A DNA stretch of 64,000 nucleotides. Source: Marispirochaeta sp. GTDB lineage: Bacteria > Spirochaetota > Spirochaetia > JC444 > Marispirochaetaceae. The position numbers were made by a program, and so were the translations under genes. Below, piece by piece: positions 42,784 through 52,017 of this stretch. Below the pieces are notes generated by a model. It did no database searches, was not told the DNA's origin, and saw nothing but the letters and a program-made list of their open reading frames with translations. Positions within the stretch are counted from its first letter, which is position 1, and every line of letters begins with the position of its first letter. The stretch spans positions 372,001-436,000 of the forward strand of contig NZ_OY764212.1 of NCBI RefSeq assembly GCF_963668165.1, written 5' to 3'.

Positions 42784-45492
42784 ATGAAAATGTTTCGCAT
42801 TATTCTGGAGCTGAACGATTATACTCTTCTCAAGAAGCTGAAACCCCGTTTAATGAGTGAGGTGTCGAGAGATTTCTTTTCCCTCTATTCAGGGCATGGT
42901 ATTGCCGGTACCGAGGGGGACAGCCTTGTTCTGGAAGCCGGGGATATCGCGGCTGATTATCTCGCGGAAGGTGTTTTCCGATTCTACCGGGGGCTGATAA
43001 AAAAACGCCTGCTTCTGCACGGTTTTTTTCTCGGAGTGGATTATGCATCTCCTGCGCAGGGATTCAGCGCTAAACCTGATGGGCAATGGAGACTCGCCGT
43101 CTCTGATCCCGATGCTCTGTACATAACGGAAGCCGCCAATGACGTGGTCATGCCCTTTATGCAAACTGAAGGCGACGGACCTCTGCTGCACGTAACTGGA
43201 ATTTTCGATTCGGACGCCCTGGAAACGCAAGCGTTTCAGCTCTTTGCAGAAAAAGAAAATCTTAGCCTTGTTCATACGGTCTTTACTGCATGGAAGAATG
43301 GTCCTGCCGGGGAACGCCCTATTTTTATCCATTCCCTCCGGCCGGCAGAGCAGTACCGCCTGGCTGTCTCCGCAGCTGCAGAGGCTGGAGCGGGAGAACG
43401 TTTTCCACTTGTTGATCTGAACTACCCCTGGCGTTCACTATATGCTGCTTTCGTCGGAGCTTTCGGCCCGGATCCCGTCGCACATCTTGCTCCCGCAGTA
43501 GATGAGCGTTTCCGACAGGACTGGATCGAATTGGGAAAGAGCCTGTTCCAGGGGGAGAACCTGTTTTGCGAGGCGGACGCCCTGTCATGGCTTAGCCGTG
43601 CTTTTCCTGCCTATGCCGGAATCGCCAAAGAGGCAGGAGCTGTTCCGGTGGTGCTGCTGCTCGGTGCAGACAGAATGAACCGTGTCGCCCGCCGTATAGT
43701 GGAAGGCATCATTGCACCCCTTCATGAGCGGGGCAGGCTTTTCTGCCTCCTTATGGGGTCCCGCCCACCGCGATATCAGAGGGCAGCCTATGGCTTTGCC
43801 GAGTTCAGAAAAGCTCCTGTCAGGGGAGATCGCAGTCATGTTCGCCAGCTCTATACCGAATTACATACTGAAGACAGGAAACTCATGGCAACCGCCGCGC
43901 TTTTTGCCCCCTTCCTGCCGGTTCCCGATCTCCTGGGCTGTCTCTACCGCATCGGCTACCCGAGGCAGAAGATTGATTCCCTTTTCTCCAGACTCGTTTC
44001 TGCCGGCGGGGCCTGTAGAACGTGGCGCTATTTTTTCCCATGTCCCGAGGTTCCGTACCGTTTATCCAGGGAAGACTATCAGCGGAAGGGAATAAGCGAA
44101 CTTCTCGAACATGCCGAAAAGAGCTCCCCGGCACCTTTTGGTGTCGAATACGCTTCGATTGCTGCCATGCTCTTTCCTGAGAAGGCAGTGCAGTTCTGTT
44201 TTCCCCTCTTAAAGGCAATCCACGGGCTTCGGTCCGGAACGAGTATGTCTTCCCTGCTCGCTGTTTTCGGGATGCTCAAGGGACGCAATCGCAGCCTGGC
44301 TGCTGTCGCCGGGCTTCTCCTGGGAAGAGACCAGGGATACGGCGATAGTACCCGGGGAATACCATACGAAAGCGCATATGAGACGGAGATTGCATCCCTT
44401 GTGGATGTTGTTGCTGTCGGGAATCTGCTCCAGAAGGGTGACCACCTCTCCGCTCTTGTCCGGGCCAAAGAGGTACTGTTTCGGGTGCAGGAGAACAACA
44501 GTCCCTGTCATATAGCCCGGGCCCAGTTGTCCGTCGGATCATCGATGCTCTGCATGGGGAGGGTAGAGGAGGCGAATGACTACTTTACCCTGGCCTATGA
44601 GACGAGCAAATCCTGCGGGAATCCGGCTGATCGGATAGAAGCCTGTATCCGGCGGGGGATTTCTCTTTTCCTGTATGGAAACTATTCCCGGGCAGACCGG
44701 CAGCTGTCTGACGGTATAGGCGCGGTTGCAGGTATATGTTATGGAGACTCCCTGCTGTTCTCGTATTTTCTTAAAGGGCGTATTGCCTTTACCCTGGGCC
44801 GATATGCCGAGGCGGAAGAACTCTTCTGGACCTGTCTTTCATTGGCTACAGTACTTGGAAAGTCCCATTACCTGTTTTATGGATGGATCGGCCGCTCCCG
44901 GGTGTATGTTGATCGCATAAAAGAAGGTCTGGACATTCTTAAGCGGCTTCCCCGCAGTGCTGAGATTCTTTATTACACGGCGGAAGGACTGCTGTTCGGA
45001 GGAGAAATTGCTCCGGCTCTGGAACAGGTTCGGCACAGCGAAGTCCTGATCCGCAGCGAAACTCCTGCCAACGGCTGTTTCGGACAATACAACTGGCATA
45101 ATGGGTATAGTAACGTGGAGGATTGTGCCTTTCGCGGGCCGCAAGGAAGACGGGTCATGCTTAACTGTATTAGTGCCCTGCGCTGGTACCTGGAGAGTCT
45201 TAACGGTGACGGATATGCCGGGCGTTCGATCCTGGAAAAGATTACACGGGAAGAAAAGCTGGGTGAACTTGATCCTTTTTACCATTTTTATTATCTGGTT
45301 CATGCCCTGCTTATTCCGGAGGATACCCATAATGAATCCCTTGAACGGATTACCTATCTAAGCAAAGGGCTTAAATATCTGCAGCGAATCGGGTCGGTTA
45401 TTGATGATGTTTCTTCACGGCTGGATTTTATAAATAAAAACCGTTGGAACAGGGTCTTGATGGATATTGCACGAAACGAAAAACTTGTGTGA
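42784..45492 (+). CDS. Large cytoplasmic protein: degenerate STAND-like ATPase region plus TPR domain
   Basis: The 902-residue protein has no signal peptide. The middle third has features of the STAND/AAA fold: VPVVLLLGADRMNRVAR (Walker-B-like strand), RGRLFCLLMGSRPPRYQR (sensor-like) and LPVPDLLGCLYRIGY (winged-helix-like). A Walker A P-loop is not found. The C-terminal half consists of TPR-like helices, e.g. ARAQLSVGSSMLCMGRVEEA and KGRIAFTLGRYAEAEE, as in MalT and AfsR. It may be a non-hydrolysing signal scaffold. The gene starts 36 bases after the PilZ gene, with a second ATG at 42790 as an alternative start, and no good ribosome site in front. Confidence 0.55.
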   Translation: MKMFRIILELNDYTLLKKLKPRLMSEVSRDFFSLYSGHGIAGTEGDSLVLEAGDIAADYLAEGVFRFYRGLIKKRLLLHGFFLGVDYASPAQGFSAKPDGQWRLAVSDPDALYITEAANDVVMPFMQTEGDGPLLHVTGIFDSDALETQAFQLFAEKENLSLVHTVFTAWKNGPAGERPIFIHSLRPAEQYRLAVSAAAEAGAGERFPLVDLNYPWRSLYAAFVGAFGPDPVAHLAPAVDERFRQDWIELGKSLFQGENLFCEADALSWLSRAFPAYAGIAKEAGAVPVVLLLGADRMNRVARRIVEGIIAPLHERGRLFCLLMGSRPPRYQRAAYGFAEFRKAPVRGDRSHVRQLYTELHTEDRKLMATAALFAPFLPVPDLLGCLYRIGYPRQKIDSLFSRLVSAGGACRTWRYFFPCPEVPYRLSREDYQRKGISELLEHAEKSSPAPFGVEYASIAAMLFPEKAVQFCFPLLKAIHGLRSGTSMSSLLAVFGMLKGRNRSLAAVAGLLLGRDQGYGDSTRGIPYESAYETEIASLVDVVAVGNLLQKGDHLSALVRAKEVLFRVQENNSPCHIARAQLSVGSSMLCMGRVEEANDYFTLAYETSKSCGNPADRIEACIRRGISLFLYGNYSRADRQLSDGIGAVAGICYGDSLLFSYFLKGRIAFTLGRYAEAEELFWTCLSLATVLGKSHYLFYGWIGRSRVYVDRIKEGLDILKRLPRSAEILYYTAEGLLFGGEIAPALEQVRHSEVLIRSETPANGCFGQYNWHNGYSNVEDCAFRGPQGRRVMLNCISALRWYLESLNGDGYAGRSILEKITREEKLGELDPFYHFYYLVHALLIPEDTHNESLERITYLSKGLKYLQRIGSVIDDVSSRLDFINKNRWNRVLMDIARNEKLV

Positions 45493-45521
45493 GTCCTCAT
45501 ACGATCTCTGTATTCAAGCGC

Positions 45522-45550
45522 TTGACATATGCGGTCTGCATTGCTATAGT
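45522..45550 (+). promoter_or_regulatory. Strong promoter of the tRNA-Met gene
   Basis: A perfect TTGACA at 45522-45527, 17 bases, then TATAGT at 45545-45550 (five of six). The predicted transcript start near 45557 is about 11 bases before the tRNA. Confidence 0.85.
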
Positions 45551-45567
45551 ACCGCTACATTTTTAGA

Positions 45568-45640
45568 GGTGGCGTAGCTCAGTCGGTAGAGCAAACGGCT
45601 CATATCCGTTCGGTCAGGGGTTCAAGTCCCTTCGCCACTA
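45568..45640 (+). tRNA. tRNA-Met (CAT), elongator type
   Basis: The 73-base cloverleaf has an acceptor stem GGTGGCG with CGCCACT (G1-U72 wobble), D arm GCTC/GAGC, anticodon arm AACGG-CTCATAT-CCGTT with anticodon CAT, a five-base variable loop and T arm AGGGG-TTCAAGT-CCCTT. The anticodon stem lacks the three G-C pairs of initiator tRNAs. An Ile2 (lysidine) tRNA has the same anticodon, but Met elongator is more probable. CCA is not encoded. Confidence 0.9.
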
Positions 45641-45644
45641 ACGG

Positions 45645-45682
45645 CCGGTAATTCCTGTATTTGGACTTGCCGGTTTTTTTTT
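45645..45682 (+). terminator. Intrinsic terminator after the tRNA
   Basis: CCGGTAA (45645-45651) pairs with TTGCCGG (45667-45673), including one G-U pair, around a 15-base loop and is followed by a run of nine T residues. Confidence 0.75.
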
Positions 45683-45724
45683 ATCCGTATACCATGGGGA
45701 TCAGCTTTTTGCGAGGAGTCTTCC

Positions 45725-46498
45725 ATGCTTGGGTTCTGTATTAAAAAAACCTTTTTTGATATCTGGGATAACCTGTTCCTGCTGCTGATACTGAATCTTG
45801 GTTTTATTCTGATGACCGGCGTTGTTGTTTATCTGCCGTCACTGCTGGATTTCTCTACTTTCTGGTCGATTTTCGGTATTTGTCTCGGAGTGCTTCTATT
45901 TACCCTGTATCTTGGCGGTGCGGCGGCGATGACAAAGGAGATGTCGGATTTTCAATCCGTGTCAATTGCCTCCCTGCCCCGCTGTATCATGGATAATCTG
46001 ATTCCCTCTCTGGTTATAGGGGGCATAGCAATTGTACAGGTTGTTATCATCTCCGTGGTTTTTCCCTTTTATATGAATATCGGAGGCCTTGTCGGTCTGG
46101 GTGTAGCCTCGCTCATCTTCTGGTCAAGCCTTATCTGGTGGATAGCGAGTCAGTATTACTGGCCTCTCTATTGCAGGCTTGAGGGGAATGCCAAAAAAGC
46201 CCTGAAAAAATCGGTTCTGCTTTTTTTTGATAATACAGGTTTCAGCATTTTTCTGGGGGTTGGCAGTATTTTCCTGCTTGTTGTATCGGCGTTTACCGCT
46301 TTTCTGATTCCAGGTTTCGCCGCCATACTTCTCTGGCACCAGGTAGGGTTTAAACTGCGTCTGTATAAATATGATTATCTCGAGGAAAATCCGGGGGCAG
46401 ACAGGAAACGAATCCCCTGGGCGGTCATGGTACAGGAAGACCGGGAGAAAATCGGGCCCCGCAGCCTGAAGGGGATGATCTTTCCCTGGAAGGAGTAG
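45725..46498 (+). CDS. Polytopic membrane protein of unknown function
   Basis: The 257-residue protein has about five or six transmembrane segments (e.g. LFLLLILNLGFILMTGVVVY and FSIFLGVGSIFLLVVSAFTA) and a charged C-terminal tail of about 45 residues. Some resemblance to the YesL/DUF624 membrane family is possible from the spacing of helices, but no motif confirms it. It starts after the tRNA terminator with GAGGAG before the ATG at 45725, so it is probably an independent unit. It converges with the following minus-strand gene eight bases away. Confidence 0.75.
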   Translation: MLGFCIKKTFFDIWDNLFLLLILNLGFILMTGVVVYLPSLLDFSTFWSIFGICLGVLLFTLYLGGAAAMTKEMSDFQSVSIASLPRCIMDNLIPSLVIGGIAIVQVVIISVVFPFYMNIGGLVGLGVASLIFWSSLIWWIASQYYWPLYCRLEGNAKKALKKSVLLFFDNTGFSIFLGVGSIFLLVVSAFTAFLIPGFAAILLWHQVGFKLRLYKYDYLEENPGADRKRIPWAVMVQEDREKIGPRSLKGMIFPWKE

Positions 46499-46506
46499 GG
46501 GCCTCC

Positions 46507-48060
46507 CTATTCTGATTCCGGAGAAATGAGGGTATCCTCAATAGCAGGAGGACTGTTCCGCTGGTTGGCCTCCCATATATACAGAATCAGCCGGGCCGCC
46601 CTGTGGTATATTGCTGTCCGTATGCTTGTCTCAATATGGGCCAGGGCGAAGGGACTGACGAAACTGAAGGCAAGGGCGGCGGGATGATACCGGGCTTTGA
46701 GGGTTTTCTGCAGGCGGCGGATCCTTCCTGCGGTACCTGCTATGCGCAGTCCTCGGCGAGCCCCGGTAAAGATCCCTTTAAACAGCTCGTCTTCCGTAAG
46801 TTCATTGATTCTGACGGCAAACTCCACAGATATACGCCCCAGGGTGCTCCTGATCCCGGGGGCGGAATAGAGCCGTGAAAGCAGCAAAACAGAGCCAAAG
46901 TATCCTCCGGCGATTATCTCCCTGAGGCGCAGCTCTTCGGTGGCGGGGCTTTTGTCAGGAGCATAGTATTCCGCTGCAGAATGCCACAGGGTGGAGATCC
47001 CTTCCATAAAACCCGGAGAATCTCCGCCGGAACTGAAAATTTCTCTCCTGGCCGCCAGCACCGCGGCGTTTCTGATTCTGCGCAGAATGCGCCCGCCCTT
47101 GGCACCCCAGTTCCGACCGGATGCCGCGGTGCTGGCGGCATCCCCAATATGGTGGTCCGCCTCTATTCCCAGATCCCGGAGCATGGCGTTCATGCGCAGG
47201 GCGCCTTCCTCAAACAGGGGCGACTGCTCTTCCCAGTTTTCCGGATACAGAATTTCTTCCAGCCTGCGGCCGGCATCGATTATCTCCCGCTTTTTCAAGG
47301 ATTTTATACGCCCGGCAATAACCGGATTCTCCCCTCCGTAGAGATAAATACCGTAATACGTAATTCGCAGCAGCACCAGGGCATAGAGATAGCGAAAGCT
47401 TCCGTCAAAAAGGATGCCTGTTACCAGGGAACGGACAAGGTAGAGAACCAGCATGGGAAACCCTATAAGAGGAACCAGGGCCACGCGCAGCAGCGGAAAG
47501 AGCAGCCGTATACGGGAAAGCTGCCGGATTACCGGCAGCTTCATAATCCGGGAGTAGCCCCTGGATATATTCCCCGCCCGCAGGAGCCATTTCAGCCGCG
47601 TTCCGTAGAGCATACGCAGGAGGGGTCTGCGGTGTATATCGGCATAGATGTCCGAAAAGGCCAGCAGAGCAACTTCTGCCGCATTCCGCACACTGAAGGA
47701 GAAGCGGAGCTGGTCCTGTTCCGAGTCCGAGGCACCGGGCCGGAGCCGCTGCAGGGAGAGCAGTATATCCCGGATGTCCCTGGTTATTTTGTATTCAGGG
47801 GTGAACAGGGTTGTCAGGCGGGAACGGACAGTTTTTTCAGCGGCGTTGAAACTGGCAAGCTCGGCCTCTTTCCAGCCTTTTTCCATCTCTTTGAGCCTCC
47901 GCGGCAGAAGGCGCCGGCGGGCCAGTAAGAGGACTATCTGCACCACGAGGAAACGCATACAGAGGGGCACAAGGACTAAGGGAAGCAACATCCACAGGTA
48001 TACCGGCATGAGCCATTGTATCCCTTGAAAAAGAGGGGAGCAACAGCTTGATTCCCGCAT
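46507..48060 (-). CDS. Membrane protein of unknown function
   Basis: The 517-residue protein has an N-terminal hydrophobic segment (LWMLLPLVLVPLCMRFLVVQ), one or two more near residues 185-240 (LVPLIGFPMLVLYLVRSLV and LYALVLLRITYYGIYLY), and long basic, helical cytoplasmic parts. No family is recognised. The start may be the ATG at 48060 or the one at 48009 (MPVYLWML). It is divergent from the ImuC-like polymerase gene, with a palindrome in the gap that could control both. Confidence 0.65.
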   Translation of the reverse strand: MRESSCCSPLFQGIQWLMPVYLWMLLPLVLVPLCMRFLVVQIVLLLARRRLLPRRLKEMEKGWKEAELASFNAAEKTVRSRLTTLFTPEYKITRDIRDILLSLQRLRPGASDSEQDQLRFSFSVRNAAEVALLAFSDIYADIHRRPLLRMLYGTRLKWLLRAGNISRGYSRIMKLPVIRQLSRIRLLFPLLRVALVPLIGFPMLVLYLVRSLVTGILFDGSFRYLYALVLLRITYYGIYLYGGENPVIAGRIKSLKKREIIDAGRRLEEILYPENWEEQSPLFEEGALRMNAMLRDLGIEADHHIGDAASTAASGRNWGAKGGRILRRIRNAAVLAARREIFSSGGDSPGFMEGISTLWHSAAEYYAPDKSPATEELRLREIIAGGYFGSVLLLSRLYSAPGIRSTLGRISVEFAVRINELTEDELFKGIFTGARRGLRIAGTAGRIRRLQKTLKARYHPAALAFSFVSPFALAHIETSIRTAIYHRAARLILYIWEANQRNSPPAIEDTLISPESE

Positions 48061-48065
48061 TAATG

Positions 48066-48089
48066 TATACTAAACTAATGTTAAGTATA
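48066..48089. promoter_or_regulatory. Palindrome with an SOS-box-like core (candidate LexA-type operator)
   Basis: The 24-base stretch is TATACT-A-AAC-TAAT-GTT-A-AGTATA, symmetrical at nine of twelve positions per arm. The core AAC-N4-GTT is the same as the centre of Gram-positive LexA sites (GAAC-N4-GTTC). It ends at the first base of the polymerase ATG (48089) and lies between two divergent genes, so a bound protein would block the translation-proximal promoter region of an error-prone polymerase gene. Confidence 0.5.
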
Positions 48090-51000
48090 TGAAACAGGAA
48101 GCAGCCTTACCCTCACTCCATTGTCGTTCCCATTATACCCTGCTGTCCGGGCCCTTGTCGCCGGAGGAGATCTGCCGCCGTGCGGCGGAGGAGGGGGCGG
48201 AGTGTGTTGGAATGGTGGACAGGGAGAACCTTTACGGGCTCCCTGCCTTGTACCGCGCCGCCGGACGCTGCGGGCTTAAAGCGGTTGCGGGCGTTGAGTT
48301 TGCTTCTCCCGGAGCCTCCCCGGAAAGCCTGCCTCTCTTTACCTACTACCCCCTGAACCGGGAAGGCTTTGCCAGGCTTAACCGGCTGATTACCGGGCTT
48401 GCCGCCGCTTCTGCAGATCCTGTGGAACTTCTGCTCAAGGAAGGCTGGGAAGGCGGCAGGGTGGCTGTATTCAGGCCGGAACTGCTTCCCCGCCTGATGG
48501 ACCGGAGCCGCCGTGGACTTGTCGCAGCCCTGGTCTGGGGACTTCCTTTCCGCGCTGTGCTGGCGGCCGCCAGAAAGCTGCGTATTCCGCCCCTGGCCGT
48601 AAACGCGGCCCTGTATGTAACAGATGAGGAGCGGCGGATGTACCGGATTCTCCGGGCCATCGATGAAAACCGCAGCATCCAGCGTGATCAGCGGGCGGAA
48701 GATGACGGTTTTCCGCCCGCCTGGAGACGACGCTGTTCCCCGGCAGAGATGGCTGCCTGTTTTTCCTCCCTTCCGGATGCCCTGTACCAGACCCGCCTGC
48801 TGGCCCGGGATGCCGCTGAATCCCTCTTTCCCGGGGAATATGTTTTCCCCTCTTTTCAGGGACTTTCGCCCCGGGAAGAGTTTGAGCGCCTTCGAAGCCT
48901 CTGCCTGCGGGGTATTCGCCGGCGCTACGGGGTTCAGTCCCCGGCTGTACGGCAGCGGTTGAACTACGAACTCGATATAATCCGGCGCAAGGGTTTTGCC
49001 TGCTATTTTCTGGTGGTCCAGGATATTGTGGCCCGCTGTCCCCGTACCTGCGGACGGGGGAGTTCCGCCGCCAGCATTGTCTCGTACCTCCTCGAGATAA
49101 CCCATGTTGATCCTCTGGCCTGTGATCTTTTTTTCGAACGCTTTCTGAATATGGGACGCATGGATCCTCCGGATATCGACATTGATTTTCCCTGGGACGA
49201 GAGGGAAACGACCCTGGATTATGTATTCTCAAGCTATGCCGGGCGGGCAGGGATGGTTGCAGACCATATAACCTTTGGCCCCCGTTCTGCTTTGCGGGAG
49301 GCAGCCAGGGCTTTCGGTATACCGGAGCCGGATATCGGACCCATGACCGAGTCCTTTCGCATGGGTGAATCGAATCTCCCTCCGTATCTTGCGGCGGCAG
49401 CCCGGCGGCTTTTCGGAGTTCCCCGCCACCTGGGGACCCATCCAGGGGGGGTCGTAATAAGCCCCGGCGCTATTACCGATTATACCCATATCGGAACTTC
49501 CTCTCTGGGGCGTCCGCTGATTGCCTGGGAAAAGGATGGCGCAGAGGAGGCCGGTCTTGTAAAGATCGATCTGCTGGGAAACCGTTCCCTCGGGGTCCTG
49601 CGGGATGTTCTGGAGTTGACAAGCCCCTTAAGGGCCGAGAAGGGGGAGCCCCCTCTTGACTGGAGCAGCTTCAATCCCTTGGGGGATTCTTCTACCCGTG
49701 AAATGATCGAGGCGGGGGATACCCTGGGGATTTTCTACGTGGAGTCTCCTGCGACCCGGCAGCTTCTGAAAAAGATGAAACACGGGGATTATCCACATCT
49801 TGTTATCGCCAGTTCCATCATCCGCCCCGCTGCCAACCGCTACATCAACGCCTTTCTGGAACGTTTGCGGGGTGCGCCCTATGAACCCCTGCATCCGGCG
49901 GCACAGGATGTCCTGGCGGAAACTAAAGGAATTATGGTGTACCAGGAGGATGTAGCCAGGGTTGCCATCGCTGTCTGCGGATACAGTCCCGCTGAAGCTG
50001 ACTGTCTGCGCAAGGTACTGTCAAAGAAGGACCGCTCTGCACGGCTGCTCTCTTTTCGCGATGAGTTCATGCGCCGGGGCGGAGAACGGGGCGTGACGCA
50101 GAAAGCCCTGGAGGAGATATGGGAGGGGATTCTCTCCTTCGAGGGCTACTCGTTCTGCAAAGCCCACAGCGCCTCCTACGCACTGGTATCGTATCGTCTG
50201 GCATGGCATAAGGCGCGGTATCCTCTGGAGTTTTTCTGCGCCGTCATAAACAACGGCGGAGGCTTCTATTCCCGCCAGGTATATCTCTGCGCTCTTTCCA
50301 GGGAAGGGTTTTCGCTGCTGCCGCCGGATGTAAACAGAAGCGAAGGTGCCTACACTGTGGAGCACCGGAACCATCCTGAAGGAGCGCTCCGTACCGGGCT
50401 CTGTCAGCTGAAAGGAGTCGAAGACGCCTGTATCCGGAAGCTTCTGGCTGAGCGCCGCCGCCGCGGTCCATTTGCCGACATTCAGGATTTTCTTGTGCGC
50501 CTGAATCCCTCACTGCCGGATATTCGCGGGCTCATTCGTTCCGGCGCCCTTGATGGAATTGCCGCCGGTATGCATCGTCCCGGACTGTTCTGGCACTATT
50601 TTCACATGTCCGGGCATCCGGAACTCTTTGCCGTACCTGCTCCTCCGGCATCGCTGCGGGATTATCCTGCGGAGGTGAAGCTGCGGGATGAGCTGGATAC
50701 CCTGGGGCTGCTTATATCAAAACGTCCGGCGGAGCTTCTCCGGATTCCGGAGCAGCTGCCGGATCCCGGGGCTCTGCTGACGGATTCCCGCAGCATGCCG
50801 GAATTCGCGGGCCGAAGGGTCGCGATACCCGCGGTGCTGGTGACCGGTAAAGAGGTAAGAACCAAACATAAAAAGGAGATGTGTTTTCTGAGCTTCGAGG
50901 ACCGGGAGGGGATTTTTGAGACCGTACTCTTTCCGGATGTCTATCAGGGGCTGTATCCCCGTATCTGCAGATCCTGTGCCTTTCTGGTAATCGGCACGGT

Positions 51001-51190
51001 GGAAAAGGAGTTCGGCGTTTTTCAGCTCAAGGTCAAAGAGCTGATCCCTCTCGATGCCCTTCCCCTTGATTCAGCGAATCAGGTGTGTCAATATTGGTGC
51101 AGGAGCAGCTTTGAAAATGAAGGTCGGGATAATCTGCGTACCCTCGAGAGAAGCGGACGGAACGCTCTTCCAGGAGCTTTTGTCCAATAA
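48089..51190 (+). CDS. Error-prone-type DNA polymerase (ImuC/DnaE2-like C-family)
   Basis: The 1033-residue protein is a C-family polymerase alpha subunit. The N-terminal PHP domain starts SLHCRSHYTLLSG, with HC-x-S instead of HxHS as in ImuC. The catalytic Asp motif is MDPPDIDIDFPWDE (about residue 362), then THPGGVVISPG, ASSIIRPAANRYINAFLERL, KGIMVYQEDVARVAI, and a C-terminal OB fold (KHKKEMCFLSFEDREGIFE). ImuC-type enzymes extend DNA past lesions in the SOS response; no ImuA or ImuB gene is next to it here. The last 40 residues after KELIPLDALPL are unlike other family members and overlap the next gene by 74 bases, so the true end may be near 51070 if a base is miscalled. Confidence 0.88.
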   Translation: MKQEAALPSLHCRSHYTLLSGPLSPEEICRRAAEEGAECVGMVDRENLYGLPALYRAAGRCGLKAVAGVEFASPGASPESLPLFTYYPLNREGFARLNRLITGLAAASADPVELLLKEGWEGGRVAVFRPELLPRLMDRSRRGLVAALVWGLPFRAVLAAARKLRIPPLAVNAALYVTDEERRMYRILRAIDENRSIQRDQRAEDDGFPPAWRRRCSPAEMAACFSSLPDALYQTRLLARDAAESLFPGEYVFPSFQGLSPREEFERLRSLCLRGIRRRYGVQSPAVRQRLNYELDIIRRKGFACYFLVVQDIVARCPRTCGRGSSAASIVSYLLEITHVDPLACDLFFERFLNMGRMDPPDIDIDFPWDERETTLDYVFSSYAGRAGMVADHITFGPRSALREAARAFGIPEPDIGPMTESFRMGESNLPPYLAAAARRLFGVPRHLGTHPGGVVISPGAITDYTHIGTSSLGRPLIAWEKDGAEEAGLVKIDLLGNRSLGVLRDVLELTSPLRAEKGEPPLDWSSFNPLGDSSTREMIEAGDTLGIFYVESPATRQLLKKMKHGDYPHLVIASSIIRPAANRYINAFLERLRGAPYEPLHPAAQDVLAETKGIMVYQEDVARVAIAVCGYSPAEADCLRKVLSKKDRSARLLSFRDEFMRRGGERGVTQKALEEIWEGILSFEGYSFCKAHSASYALVSYRLAWHKARYPLEFFCAVINNGGGFYSRQVYLCALSREGFSLLPPDVNRSEGAYTVEHRNHPEGALRTGLCQLKGVEDACIRKLLAERRRRGPFADIQDFLVRLNPSLPDIRGLIRSGALDGIAAGMHRPGLFWHYFHMSGHPELFAVPAPPASLRDYPAEVKLRDELDTLGLLISKRPAELLRIPEQLPDPGALLTDSRSMPEFAGRRVAIPAVLVTGKEVRTKHKKEMCFLSFEDREGIFETVLFPDVYQGLYPRICRSCAFLVIGTVEKEFGVFQLKVKELIPLDALPLDSANQVCQYWCRSSFENEGRDNLRTLERSGRNALPGAFVQ

Positions 51191-52016
51191 GGGAATCTTC
51201 GCGGATTTGCTGCATGTGTATGGCGGCTGGGAAAAACAAATCAGCGGATGGATTGAGTCCTGTACTCACTTTATGGTTCTGCCGGAAAGGACTGATTTTT
51301 CCGCGTCCTGGTTCAACTACATAGCCGGATTCTGCAACGGATCCGGCCGCTTCCTGCTGATCTTCAGTCCTGACGGCCTGCCTCCTCATTTTTCAGGTTT
51401 TCCCTCCGTGGCAGAACCCGGTGCAGCTCTTGCTCACTGGCTGCAGGAAAAGGAAGCCTGGGAAAAGGCAGAGGAAATCCGCGGTGCAAAGGAGTCCCTT
51501 GCTGCTGCGGGTCTCTTTTTTCACCCCGAAGATCTTTCCCGCATGGCGGCGGCAGGGGAGCAGGAGACTGTTGAGCTCTTTATGCGGGCCGGAATGTCTG
51601 CAGATACGCGAAACAGGCGAGGTGTTCCCTTACTCTCCCTTGCTGTTCGGGGCGGACACAAGCACCTGGTGGAGTATCTTTTATCCATTGGTTGCGACAT
51701 TGACGCGGAGAGCGGAGACCGGGGCAATACAGCCCTGATGGATGCCGCGGCTGAGGGAGAGGTGGAGATAGCCGGAATTCTTGTCCGTGCACGGGCCGGT
51801 CTGGATGTTGCAAGCCGCAATGGGCAGACGGCGCTGATCCTTGCGGTAGGACAGGGCAACATCGGAATTGCATCACTGCTGATACAGGCGGGTGCTGCAG
51901 TTGATATGCGCGATTCTCTTGGCATGTCGGCCTATGATTACGCAAAGCTGTTCCGGCACGAAGAACTTCTTGCTTTGATGGAAGCCCGGGGTATACGTGA
52001 AGCACGAGAGAAATGA
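51117..52016 (+). CDS. Ankyrin-repeat protein with a TIR-like N-terminal domain
   Basis: The protein has 299 residues from the ATG at 51117 (a TTG at 51111 is closer to AGGAG and also possible). Residues 1-95 alternate strands and helices (VGIICVPSREADGTLFQELL, SCTHFMVLPERTDFSASWFN), a TIR-like layout with S-x-x-S-x-W. The catalytic Glu position appears to be Ile, so NAD cleavage is unlikely. From about residue 145 come four or five ankyrin repeats, e.g. RRGVPLLSLAVRGGHKHLVE and NTALMDAAAEGEVEIAGILV. Both domain types bind other proteins. Start overlaps the polymerase 3' end; the stop overlaps the next gene's region. Confidence 0.6.
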   Translation: MKVGIICVPSREADGTLFQELLSNKGIFADLLHVYGGWEKQISGWIESCTHFMVLPERTDFSASWFNYIAGFCNGSGRFLLIFSPDGLPPHFSGFPSVAEPGAALAHWLQEKEAWEKAEEIRGAKESLAAAGLFFHPEDLSRMAAAGEQETVELFMRAGMSADTRNRRGVPLLSLAVRGGHKHLVEYLLSIGCDIDAESGDRGNTALMDAAAEGEVEIAGILVRARAGLDVASRNGQTALILAVGQGNIGIASLLIQAGAAVDMRDSLGMSAYDYAKLFRHEELLALMEARGIREAREK

Positions 52017-52017
52017 T

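Noticed and set aside
46981..47928. A 315-codon open frame on the plus strand inside the minus-strand membrane protein gene
   Set aside because: Composition is rich in Pro, Gln, Gly and Arg without hydrophobic patterning, as in shadow frames of GC-rich genes.
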